Below, piece by piece: positions 1-7,227 of a DNA stretch of 44,154 bases. The notes under the pieces are model-generated. The model ran no database searches, was not told the DNA's origin, and saw only the letters and a program-made list of their open reading frames with translations. Position numbers and translations under genes: made by a program. Positions within the stretch are counted from its first letter, which is position 1, and the number at the start of each line of letters is the position of its first letter. Source of the DNA: Bacteroidaceae bacterium (GTDB taxonomy: Bacteria > Bacteroidota > Bacteroidia > Bacteroidales > Bacteroidaceae); NCBI GenBank assembly GCA_017534815.1, contig JAFXVS010000063.1:1-44154 (forward strand), in the 5' to 3' direction.

Positions 1-194
1 TATATATATAATATAAAGTTCAGTTTCGACTTTTTTACCTATCGTAAATCAAACTGTAACAACTGTAACGTAACGCTTCTTATTGCCTCGCCTAGAAAAC
101 TGTGCTCTGTGCTCTGTGCGCTTTTCCAAATGTAATTTCCTAATGGTAAATTGGTAAAATGGTAAATTATAAGTGAGAGAATTATTTTCCGTTC

Positions 195-225
195 TTTGTA
201 TATAAGAATGTTTTTTGTACCTTGG
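195..225 (+). promoter_or_regulatory. Possible distal Bacteroidetes promoter
   Basis: TTTG at 195-198 is followed by 19 bases and TACCTTGG at 218-225. This is one mismatch from the Bacteroidetes -7 consensus TAnnTTTG. It could start a leader of about 260 bases that reads into the gene at 491. Confidence 0.35.
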
Positions 226-384
226 GCTATCCAACAGTATGTGGAAGGAGGACAAGGGCACCGTCGCGATTCGCGACACTGCCTACGAACCCAGAGCCAT
301 CCTCACAACGAGAGTGGTTATGATGGTCAAAATCGCTTTCACAATTCGAATGAAGTTCAAAATAGAGAGAAAAACGCGTTTTCC

Positions 385-416
385 TTTGGTATTTCGCTCG
401 ATTTACACTACCTTTG
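385..416 (+). promoter_or_regulatory. Promoter of the secreted protein at 491
   Basis: TTTG at 385-388, a 20-base spacer and a perfect TACCTTTG at 409-416 match the Bacteroidetes sigma-ABfr consensus. The downstream bases closely copy those after the promoter at 1131-1161. Confidence 0.6.
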
Positions 417-490
417 CAAAAGAATCAAATTGATGACAATATAAACATTATCCTTGGATGGCTCCCTGAGCCCCTAAACATCTAACTATT

Positions 491-1081
491 ATGAAGAAGT
501 ATTTATTATGTTTCATTATGCTGGCAGGAGCCACGCTACTGCAAGCACAGGTACAACGTACACAAGTTCAACAAAGCACAACAACGCAGGCTGCCACGAC
601 AACGTTTACGCTCGTGAACGGCAAGTTGGGTCCTGTACAAGTTGGGTCGAAGTTCGCCAACATCCCTGCTACTTATGCTGGATTGTATGACAAATATATA
701 CATGAAACGCAGACGATGGAAGATATGGATGGAGAATGGACAGTTGAGTACTACCAATTCACCAAAGCTGGAAAGAATGTCTTCCGTGTTGACCTTGATG
801 ACACTAAAAAAATCTCATCCATTACTTTGCAGGAGGGTTCATCCTCTCTTGTTAAGACTCCAGATGGTTTTTATGTAGGCTATCCTGCTCGTACCCTTTT
901 CACTAAAAAGCGTATGGAATGGAGTACTTATTACGATGGTTGTACTTTTGCAACCAGTGGTAATTTCACTTACAAGGTGAACGATGAAGACCTTGTCAAC
1001 ATTGACATTCCCCAAAATGTCAACCATTTCAAACCTACGGCAAAAGTGAGTTCAATTATATATAGTACGATGGAATATTAA
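491..1081 (+). CDS. Small secreted protein of unknown function
   Basis: This 196-residue protein starts at an ATG followed by a typical export signal: positive start, hydrophobic core, and a likely cut after LLQAQ near residue 20. A Gln/Thr-rich stretch follows to about residue 38. The rest is mostly polar and beta-rich by eye, with many aromatic residues; I see no lipobox, catalytic motif or membrane segment. The mature protein probably sits in the periplasm or outside the cell. It has its own promoter at 385-416 and a strong hairpin terminator directly after the stop codon, so it is probably a single-gene transcript. I do not recognise the family. Confidence is good that it is a real secreted protein and nil for function. 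Confidence 0.7.
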   Translation: MKKYLLCFIMLAGATLLQAQVQRTQVQQSTTTQAATTTFTLVNGKLGPVQVGSKFANIPATYAGLYDKYIHETQTMEDMDGEWTVEYYQFTKAGKNVFRVDLDDTKKISSITLQEGSSSLVKTPDGFYVGYPARTLFTKKRMEWSTYYDGCTFATSGNFTYKVNDEDLVNIDIPQNVNHFKPTAKVSSIIYSTMEY

Positions 1082-1087
1082 AATTTA

Positions 1088-1134
1088 TTGCTGTCCGCTC
1101 CAAGAGTTTTAGTGGACAGCAATAATTTTTTTTG
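1088..1134 (+). terminator. Intrinsic terminator after the gene at 491
   Basis: TTGCTGTCC at 1088-1096 pairs with GGACAGCAA at 1114-1122 to give a 9-base stem, followed by a run of Ts at 1126-1133. The last Ts are also the -33 element (TTTG at 1131-1134) of the next promoter, so terminator and promoter overlap. Confidence 0.8.
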
Positions 1135-1161
1135 TAGTGTGTTCGATTTGTGCTACCTTTG
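1131..1161 (+). promoter_or_regulatory. Promoter of the HExxH gene
   Basis: TTTG at 1131-1134, exactly 19 bases, then TACCTTTG at 1154-1161 is a full Bacteroidetes promoter match. The predicted transcript start is only a few bases before the ATG at 1175, so the mRNA would be almost leaderless, or translation may begin at the second ATG at 1187. Confidence 0.75.
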
Positions 1162-1174
1162 CAAAAGAATCAAA

Positions 1175-2512
1175 ATGGATGACAATATGAACATTATCAT
1201 TAAGGATGACCAGGGACTGGATGCCACCCTTATGATGGACGGGTATTCGGGGGAACAGAGGATGGAGGCTAAGCAGGTTCTTCGTGCAGCGTTCAGGGAT
1301 ACTGCTGTTAGGGTGTTTCAGGAGGTGCTGGATAGACCGTTGCCGGAGACCATTACTGTGAATCTGGCTGTCAGCAGGAATGACGAACTCAAGGGTGAGG
1401 GTGCTGCCCGATTGGCCAGTTTCAATTCAGAAGTCAGCCGTATCGATTCTTTTGACTTTACGATACGCGAACTAACCGTCAAGAAGGTTCTTGATCATAG
1501 TGACCTCACTTTGTTTAAGAGCACGGTCATCCATGAGATGTTCCACGCGGCTGACCTAAGCATGCTGGAAGAAAACCAAAGATTGTTTGATGGCTTGCGT
1601 GAAAAAATCAATGAAAGCTTTTCCGATTTCAATCAAGAAGTGAGTAATGGCTATATCGCTCTGTTGAAGACGCTGCAGATGTTTAATCACTACAGGGCTG
1701 AGGGTGTGGCGATTTTGGGCGAGTCTTTACTGATGAAGAGTGAGTTTGGTGCTATCGACAATGCGACCGCGCTGTTCTGCAGGGTCTTTGAGATGGCGAT
1801 GATGAGGGCTCAGATGAGCATATACGGCTATCGGTCCGAGGATGGTTTTGATGAAGATGTGTTTCATGGGGCGTATGCTGTGGCGCCGATCATTCTGCTG
1901 ATGGTGCTTGGAAAAGAGGGAGCTGTCAAGGGTGAGTTGGTCATGAAAGCTTTGGACGGGCTTCATGATGGGATGTACGACCTTTCTGATGAAGAGATCA
2001 TCTCCATCATGCGTTCTGCGTTGGCGCTGAATCTCACGGGATATATTCAGGGATTGGTGAGTTTGGGTGATCAGGTTGCTCCCATCCGACCGTTCTTGGA
2101 TTTCTGCATTTCACTCCAACAAGATGGCGATGAGGACAGCACCAATGCCTATGAGCAACTGATGAATGAGCCAAGATCTGCAGCGTCTTTCAATGCTGCT
2201 ATGAGTCAGATTATGGGGAGTTGTATGGACGAGAAAGAGTTGGCGGCACTTTATGAGGATTTCATTACCAATGCTTCTGACGCATCTTTCTCTCTGCAAA
2301 TGAGGGAGAAGGTGACGAAGTTGTATAACATCTTTAAGAACGATGGCAATCCTGACAGGCAGCGACTTGCCCAATGGGCGTTGACTTACTTCTTTGACGA
2401 TGAAGACATCATACATGATGATGTGTCTGGACTCGGTTTTGTAGATGATATCATCATCATCGATTATGCCATCAATCTGCTCAATCATGAACAAGATGAA
2501 CCACAAAAATAA
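1175..2512 (+). CDS. HExxH protein with C-terminal DUF1232-like segment
   Basis: This is a predicted 445-residue cytosolic protein with no signal peptide or clear membrane helix. I place the start at the ATG at 1175 because the longer open frame would run through the promoter; an ATG at 1187 is the alternative. Residues 120-124 read HEMFH, the zinc-binding signature of metallopeptidases, and E176 in EGVA is a candidate third ligand as in gluzincins. The last ~35 residues (from about 404) have the pattern YFFDDEDIIHDD followed by GLGFVDDIIII. This resembles YkvA/DUF1232, where Asp-rich turns flank a short hydrophobic hairpin. The combination suggests a zinc protease or inactive relative. The AAA+ gene follows after about 400 bases on the same strand, but it has its own promoter. 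Family membership is inferred by eye from motifs. Confidence 0.65.
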   Translation: MDDNMNIIIKDDQGLDATLMMDGYSGEQRMEAKQVLRAAFRDTAVRVFQEVLDRPLPETITVNLAVSRNDELKGEGAARLASFNSEVSRIDSFDFTIRELTVKKVLDHSDLTLFKSTVIHEMFHAADLSMLEENQRLFDGLREKINESFSDFNQEVSNGYIALLKTLQMFNHYRAEGVAILGESLLMKSEFGAIDNATALFCRVFEMAMMRAQMSIYGYRSEDGFDEDVFHGAYAVAPIILLMVLGKEGAVKGELVMKALDGLHDGMYDLSDEEIISIMRSALALNLTGYIQGLVSLGDQVAPIRPFLDFCISLQQDGDEDSTNAYEQLMNEPRSAASFNAAMSQIMGSCMDEKELAALYEDFITNASDASFSLQMREKVTKLYNIFKNDGNPDRQRLAQWALTYFFDDEDIIHDDVSGLGFVDDIIIIDYAINLLNHEQDEPQK

Positions 2513-2540
2513 AGTTTTTTGAAAATTTTTGGCAAAAAAG

Positions 2541-2571
2541 TTTGTAGTGTAAAATAAATGTTGTTACTTTG
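2541..2571 (+). promoter_or_regulatory. Promoter of the AAA+ gene leader
   Basis: TTTG at 2541-2544 is followed by 19 bases and TTACTTTG at 2564-2571, one mismatch from the -7 consensus. The predicted transcript would start near 2578, giving a leader of about 345 bases before the ATG at 2923. Confidence 0.6.
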
Positions 2572-2577
2572 CAAAGT

Positions 2578-2900
2578 TTTTCCGCTCTTTGGAAACGGGG
2601 TGGGGAAACAATGAGAAAAAAACTGCATCTATAAACATTTTTTCAACCTAAAAACAACAACAAGAGACAAGAAAAAGAACAACGAACCAGCTCTGACGGA
2701 TGCTGACTGAAAGAACGAAAATCCGTAGCTCTAAGCTTTCTTTTGACATGATCTTTTGACGTTGCCCATTGGCATGGGTGGTGCTGCCGTCTGCTCTGGA
2801 CGCTGTGGACACCCCTCCCTGCTCAGCGGCAAACTGAAACGAGCCCGACGCTGCAATATGCAGTATTCTTGCTAAAAAACAGTAATTTACATCTCAAATC
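2578..2900 (+). ncRNA. Structured long leader or possible small RNA
   Basis: No protein is encoded here, yet the sequence is unusually rich in stems for an intergenic region. TTTCC at 2579-2583 pairs with GGAAA at 2591-2595. ACGGAT near 2697 pairs with ATCCGT near 2722. CCCAT at 2765-2769 pairs with ATGGG at 2774-2778 around a TGGC loop. TGCCG at 2785-2789 pairs with CGGCA at 2827-2831. CTGCA near 2851 pairs with TGCAG near 2859. GC content rises sharply at 2760-2850 compared with the flanks. It could be a cis-acting leader of the AAA+ gene, or an independent RNA of roughly 300 bases such as a 6S-type RNA. I could not confirm any RNA family, and no intrinsic terminator is visible before the coding region. 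Confidence 0.35.
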
Positions 2901-2922
2901 AATCATTATTCATTTTATCATT

Positions 2923-4524
2923 ATGAGGCTTGTACCTGAACTTTTAAGACTTAACCAAATGGTATGGGGAAACAACATCGTTGACTTCCTGACCAAACTC
3001 ACCAAACGCCCCAAGGGGACTGTGCTTGCACGCAAGTTCAAAGAGGTGACACAATCAGATAGACACATGACGGTCATGTGGTATTGCCAAGAGGATCAGA
3101 TTGTCCTCGTCGGTTTGGAACACCATCAACAGACGAAAGAATATTTGGCCGATGAGGAGCCCTTTGCGGGCACGCCGCCGATGTATTTCTCTGAGTCTGG
3201 TCACTACTACAGTCCTGTCCATCAGTTGAAGAAACTGAGGAATGAGGTTTCAAAAACGCTTCAAGAGCAGAGGCTTCTTACGAATGCCATCTGGATTGTG
3301 TATGTCACCAATAATCGTCTGATTAACATCGATGCTATGAAGGATGACGTGTGGCTGCCGGATCGGGTGATTGTCTTTGACCGTCAGGAGGATTTGTCTC
3401 CTAAATTCTGTCCGGAAAGTGCTTATCAGGTGAAAGTTGGACTTGAGGCTTTCCGCTATGCTAAAGAACATACGACATGGGACGGTACGGAAGATCCCGA
3501 TGAGACGTATGATGATGTGGAGGAGGAAGATGAGCTTGATGATATCATCGACACCAAATATCCCTTTGGAAAACCATCATCCTCTGACGATGAGGCTCCC
3601 CGTCGCCGCAAGGCATCGACCTATGTGCCTAAGTTGGAGGACGGGATGAGGGCTGAGGTCTATCCTTGTTTGGAGAATCCTGAGGCGATGTTTGAGGACA
3701 TCATCGGGTGTCAGGAAATCAGAGAGCAGATTCGTCAACTGACGACCTTGCACAGCTATAACCTCAGGATGCGTGAGTTCAATCCCAAAGCCCAACCACA
3801 TGAGATGTCGCTGCATGCCATCTTTCATGGTTCGCCTGGTACGGGCAAGACGACGCTCTGCAGACTCTACGCTTCCTTGCTCTTTCAGGCTGGGGCACTG
3901 ACACATGGACACGTCGTGGTGGCATCGAGAAGCACTTTTCTCGGCACCAACTTCGGCGATGAGGAGAAAGCGGTTCACGCTGTACTGAAAGCCGCTAAGG
4001 GTGGGGTGCTTATGATTGACGAAGCCTATCTGCTGAATCCGCCTCACCCTAACGATCCAGGCAAGCATGTCCTTCAGTTGATGATGCCGATGTTGGCTGA
4101 TGAGAAGGAAAGGGACATCGCCATCGTGCTTTGCGGATACACTGAGCCGATGGAGAAGCTGCTCAGCCTGAACGAAGGATTGGCTTCACGTTTTCCCAAC
4201 CGATTCAAATTCCCAGACTTCACCGTTCCGCAGTTGCTCGACATCAGCAAATTGCGCATCAAGAAGTTCAACTACCATTTCACGCCCAAGGCCTGGAAGT
4301 TGTACAAGGAAATGGTGACGCAGGTGTATGACCATCGTGACAAGAAGAAATGGGGCAATGCCAGAGAGATGGGGCAGCTCTTGGACAAGATATACATCCA
4401 TCATGCGAAGCGTTGCATGTCCACATCTGACCCCAAGAAGATGTTTGCCATCACGGTGGCAGATATCAAGCCTGTGGAAGGCTCCCTCACGTTCAGCCCT
4501 CAACACCATATTGGCTTCCGATAG
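2923..4524 (+). CDS. CbbX/SpoVK-type AAA+ ATPase
   Basis: This is a 533-residue protein starting at the ATG at 2923; an upstream in-frame TTG at 2869 lies in the structured leader and is less likely. Residues 1 to about 180 form a domain I do not recognise. Next is a very acidic linker (about 186-212, many Asp and Glu), then an AAA+ module. The module shows Walker A GSPGTGKTT near 302, Walker B VLMIDEA near 362, a sensor-1-like LCGYTEP segment, and Arg-finger-like SRFPNRF near 421. CbbX/SpoVK relatives form ring-shaped ATPases that remodel protein partners, such as the Rubisco activase CbbX; here the substrate is unknown. The neighbour upstream encodes an HExxH protein, so a chaperone-plus-protease pairing is possible but unproven. 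The protein is presumably cytosolic, as no export signal is seen. Confidence 0.8.
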   Translation: MRLVPELLRLNQMVWGNNIVDFLTKLTKRPKGTVLARKFKEVTQSDRHMTVMWYCQEDQIVLVGLEHHQQTKEYLADEEPFAGTPPMYFSESGHYYSPVHQLKKLRNEVSKTLQEQRLLTNAIWIVYVTNNRLINIDAMKDDVWLPDRVIVFDRQEDLSPKFCPESAYQVKVGLEAFRYAKEHTTWDGTEDPDETYDDVEEEDELDDIIDTKYPFGKPSSSDDEAPRRRKASTYVPKLEDGMRAEVYPCLENPEAMFEDIIGCQEIREQIRQLTTLHSYNLRMREFNPKAQPHEMSLHAIFHGSPGTGKTTLCRLYASLLFQAGALTHGHVVVASRSTFLGTNFGDEEKAVHAVLKAAKGGVLMIDEAYLLNPPHPNDPGKHVLQLMMPMLADEKERDIAIVLCGYTEPMEKLLSLNEGLASRFPNRFKFPDFTVPQLLDISKLRIKKFNYHFTPKAWKLYKEMVTQVYDHRDKKKWGNAREMGQLLDKIYIHHAKRCMSTSDPKKMFAITVADIKPVEGSLTFSPQHHIGFR

Positions 4525-4545
4525 TGGTTGAGTGTAACCTTGAAT

Positions 4546-4566
4546 GGTTATTGGTTATAGGTTATT
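4546..4566. repeat. Heptamer array GGTTATW x3 at a gene end
   Basis: Three 7-base units (GGTTATT, GGTTATA, GGTTATT) lie end to end. The TAA stop codon of the minus-strand PHP gene (4562-4564) falls inside the last unit. The same unit recurs at 18439-18466. Confidence 0.7.
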
Positions 4567-5293
4567 GAGTTGAGAGCTGGGGGATTCCCAAATACTCGAA
4601 GAATCGGTCTGGCCAGAAGTTCAGGAGGAGTTCGTCTGGGAAGTCGGTTTCGGCGAGTAGGGGGATGAGCCGGTCGTAGTCGGCAATTTGGAAGGATATG
4701 TGGGCGTCGCTGCCCAAGATGGTGGGTACTTCATACTTCTTGCAGAGACGCAGAAGCTCCAGGTTGTTGTCACGTGCTGCTGGTTTCTTGCGCTGGGGAG
4801 CAAGGGAATGGTTGTTGATTTCCAACAACGTGTGAGACTCCTTGGCAGCCAAGACCAGCGGCTCGAAATCCAGTTCGGCTGTGCCGTCGCCTGGATGGCT
4901 GATGATGTGGATCTTGGGGTGACGGATTACCTTCAGCAGCCCTTGGGTGTTCTCCTCCTTTGTGCCTCCCTTCCAACATTTCAGATGTACGCCAGCAATG
5001 GCAAGGTCGAGGAAGTCAAGATGCTCATCGTCGAGGTCGAGCATGCCTTGAGTGTCGAGAATGTTAATTTCGCAGCCCATCAGAATCCTGACCCCATACA
5101 TCTGACGGGGAACGACAAACATGTTCCTGAAATAGACCAAAGGGCATGTACCTTGGATGGTGGGACCGTGTTCTGTGATGCCCAGCACCTGCAGCCCTTT
5201 GTCGGCTGCCGCCTGTGCCATTTCCTGAAGACTGCTGTAGGCATGTCCAGATGCCACTGTGTGTGTATGTGCGTCAATAAGTACTTTTTGCAT
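4562..5293 (-). CDS. PHP-domain phosphatase, YcdX type
   Basis: This 243-residue protein starts at the ATG at 5293, not at the longer frame, because a -7 element lies just upstream. It begins VLIDAHTHT with metal-binding His9 and His11, then TEHGPT, GCEIN, a Gly-Val-His segment, a HISHPG-type segment, EINNHS, and a final GSDAH. These are the ordered metal ligands of the trinuclear-zinc PHP fold, as in E. coli YcdX. The family hydrolyses phosphate esters; the natural substrate is not known for most members and cannot be told here. Length is normal for stand-alone PHP phosphatases. It is transcribed divergently from the MscS gene. The last residues (LSTQ) and the stop codon are written in short repeat units that continue past the gene, so its C-terminus has been shaped by repeat DNA. 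Confidence 0.85.
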   Translation of the reverse strand: MQKVLIDAHTHTVASGHAYSSLQEMAQAAADKGLQVLGITEHGPTIQGTCPLVYFRNMFVVPRQMYGVRILMGCEINILDTQGMLDLDDEHLDFLDLAIAGVHLKCWKGGTKEENTQGLLKVIRHPKIHIISHPGDGTAELDFEPLVLAAKESHTLLEINNHSLAPQRKKPAARDNNLELLRLCKKYEVPTILGSDAHISFQIADYDRLIPLLAETDFPDELLLNFWPDRFFEYLGIPQLSTQ

Positions 5294-5316
5294 GATGGGT
5301 TTAGAGTTTAAGACTA

Positions 5317-5324
5317 CAAAAGTA
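5317..5324 (-). promoter_or_regulatory. -7 element of the PHP gene
   Basis: Read on the minus strand the bases are TACTTTTG, a match to TAnnTTTG, 24 bases before the ATG at 5293. The -33 element is weak. Two heptamer-like units (GGTTTAG, AGTTTAA) lie in the leader at about 5297-5310. Confidence 0.5.
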
Positions 5325-5398
5325 CACATAAATCGTCGAAAGACGAAGGATTTGCGAAAAAAAATGCAAACATCATGTACGGATTGCTCGATTTGTGT

Positions 5399-5406
5399 TA
5401 TCTTTG
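5399..5406 (+). promoter_or_regulatory. -7 element of the MscS gene
   Basis: TATCTTTG matches the -7 consensus 22 bases before the ATG at 5428. The bases just upstream (TCGATTTGTG) are shared with the promoter at 1131-1161, while the -33 position is poor. Confidence 0.5.
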
Positions 5407-5427
5407 TCCCCAGAAACTGAAAGAACT

Positions 5428-7194
5428 ATGAGTACCTATTTTGCAAGAATCGTGATGGTCGGCATGCTGCTGATGTGTGCCGCCAAGGGCTTCTGCCAAG
5501 AGGAACAGGCAGATGCAGTTCCCTCGCCCATTGACTCGCTGCAGTCTGTGAATGATTCGATTTTTGAGTCGCTGAACCACCAGATTCAGGAACTGAAACT
5601 GCATGGAATCATGATGCAGGAGCAGTTGGAACGGACGGGTAAGAGTGCGAAGGAGGATTCGTTGCGGCAGGCTGAACGCAAGGCACGTGTGGATTCGCTG
5701 AGGAGCGTGACACCTGGTGCCCCGCTGATTATCGACAATGACACATTGCTGGTCATCTATGCCCGTAAAGGTGGTATGTTGCCAGAGGCACGTGTGAAGT
5801 CCGTGAAGAGCAAAATCTATGAGGCGGGCAAGCGACTGACGATGTTTGTCGATTCCATCTATGTGTTCGACAGCGAGGTGTCGTCGGATGTGATGGTGGG
5901 CGAGGAAGTCATCCTGAGTGTGACGGATTTGGATGCCTTGTGGATGGGTATGGAACGTATGGAACTGGCTGAGACCTATCGTGATGCCATCAGCAAGAAG
6001 GTGAACGAATTGCACGAGACCTACGGCTTGCAGCAGAAGTTGCAGAGTCTGGGTTGGGTGGCACTTATCATCGCTTTGCAGATTCTGCTTATCTGGTTCA
6101 TCGTGTGGCTCTTCCGTCGCTGGAAATACAGCGTTACTCGCAGGTTGCTGCTTCGTATCAAGTCGGTGGTCATCAAGAACTACCCCTTGCTTGATACGCA
6201 TCGTCTGGGCATCGCCATCCTTTTCCTCTTCAATTTGGTACGCCTGTTACTCATTCTCTTGGTGCTCCTTGTGGGACTCGGCTTCATGTTCTCCTTCTTC
6301 CCAGAAACGAAGACCCTCACCTATACGGCTTTGGGCTTCATCTGGAATCCCCTCAGCGAAATTCTCAAGTCGGTGGTTGCCTATCTGCCCAAGCTCTTCA
6401 AGATTATCGTCATCATCATCTGTTTCCACTATCTGCTGAAACTGGTTCGCTACTTCGCCAACGAGGTGGCCAGCGGACGATTGAAGATCAATGGTTTTTA
6501 TGCTGATTGGGCGATGCCTACCCACGCTATCTTGCGTGTGTTGCTCTATTCGTTCATGTTGGTGATGATTTGGCCGTTGCTGCCCAATTCGGACTCTGAG
6601 ATTTTCCAAGGTGTGTCAGTCTTCATAGGTGTAGTGGTCTCGTTGGGTTCCACATCTGTAGTGGGTAATGTGATGTCGGGTTTGGTGATGACTTACATGC
6701 GTCCCTTCCGCATAGGTGATTTTATCCGCTTTGGCGACGTGGAGGGTGAGGTCATCGAGAAGAGTATGTTGGTGACACGTATCCGCACTCGCAAGAATGA
6801 CATCGTGACCATTCCCAACTCGAACATGATGAGTTCACAGACCTCGAACTTCACCTTCTCTGCCCAGCGTTATGGCATCATCGTACATACCAAAATCACC
6901 ATCGGCTATGATGAGTCCTGGAAGAAGTTGGAGTCGCTCCTTGTGCAGGCAGCAGAAAATACTGATGGCATCAAGCGGCACCCCAAACCCTTTGTCCGCA
7001 TCACGGCACTCGACGATTTCTATGTGGAGTACGAAATCAATGGCTATACAGATCGTGCCAAAACCCTCTCTGCCGTCTATTCTGCCCTTCATCAGCAGAT
7101 TCTCGACACGCTGCATGGTGCAGGTGTAGAGATCATGTCACCTCACATCGAGGCACGACGCGATAATCTGCCTTTGCAGATTCCAAAGGAATAA
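5428..7194 (+). CDS. MscS-family mechanosensitive channel
   Basis: This 588-residue inner-membrane protein starts at the ATG at 5428. A signal peptide (residues 1 to about 23, cut near GFC-QEE) leads into a periplasmic region of about 180 residues that looks helical. Hydrophobic segments follow near residues 208, 261, 321 and 367. The conserved MscS pore helix and beta domain begin near 392, with the Gly/Ser-rich SLGSTSVVGN helix, MRPFRIGDFI, and VTIPNS. Channels of this family open under membrane tension and release solutes during hypo-osmotic shock. The large periplasmic domain makes it an extended type like MscK or YbdG relatives rather than small MscS. It is divergent from the PHP gene. 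Its stop codon is followed directly by a heptamer array. The family call is secure; gating behaviour is not readable from sequence. Confidence 0.88.
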   Translation: MSTYFARIVMVGMLLMCAAKGFCQEEQADAVPSPIDSLQSVNDSIFESLNHQIQELKLHGIMMQEQLERTGKSAKEDSLRQAERKARVDSLRSVTPGAPLIIDNDTLLVIYARKGGMLPEARVKSVKSKIYEAGKRLTMFVDSIYVFDSEVSSDVMVGEEVILSVTDLDALWMGMERMELAETYRDAISKKVNELHETYGLQQKLQSLGWVALIIALQILLIWFIVWLFRRWKYSVTRRLLLRIKSVVIKNYPLLDTHRLGIAILFLFNLVRLLLILLVLLVGLGFMFSFFPETKTLTYTALGFIWNPLSEILKSVVAYLPKLFKIIVIIICFHYLLKLVRYFANEVASGRLKINGFYADWAMPTHAILRVLLYSFMLVMIWPLLPNSDSEIFQGVSVFIGVVVSLGSTSVVGNVMSGLVMTYMRPFRIGDFIRFGDVEGEVIEKSMLVTRIRTRKNDIVTIPNSNMMSSQTSNFTFSAQRYGIIVHTKITIGYDESWKKLESLLVQAAENTDGIKRHPKPFVRITALDDFYVEYEINGYTDRAKTLSAVYSALHQQILDTLHGAGVEIMSPHIEARRDNLPLQIPKE

Positions 7195-7215
7195 AGTTTA
7201 GAGTATAGAGTTTAG
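7195..7215. repeat. Heptamer array AGTTTAG x3
   Basis: Units AGTTTAG, AGTATAG and AGTTTAG start on the base after the MscS stop codon. The array lies between two convergent genes (MscS and sprA) and belongs to the same unit family as 18499-18526 and 25693-25748. Confidence 0.7.
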
Positions 7216-7227
7216 AGATAACGTTTA

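Larger units (their letters stand above)
1..490. other. AT-rich leader region without a convincing gene
   Basis: I see no supported protein gene here. Short open frames near 196-444 overlap two promoter-like sites and have no family features. The stretch contains degenerate short repeats: GGTAAAT-type units near 145-170 and CTCTGTG units near 105-120. It also has a 15-base palindrome, GTCGCGATTCGCGAC, at 263-277. From about 399 to 453 it resembles the promoter and first codons of the HExxH gene at 1144-1200, so part of it may be a decayed duplicate of that gene start. Confidence 0.6.

Noticed and set aside
2869-2922. Longer AAA+ start at TTG 2869
   Set aside because: It would place codons in the structured leader; the ATG at 2923 follows an AT-rich stretch typical of Bacteroidetes starts.
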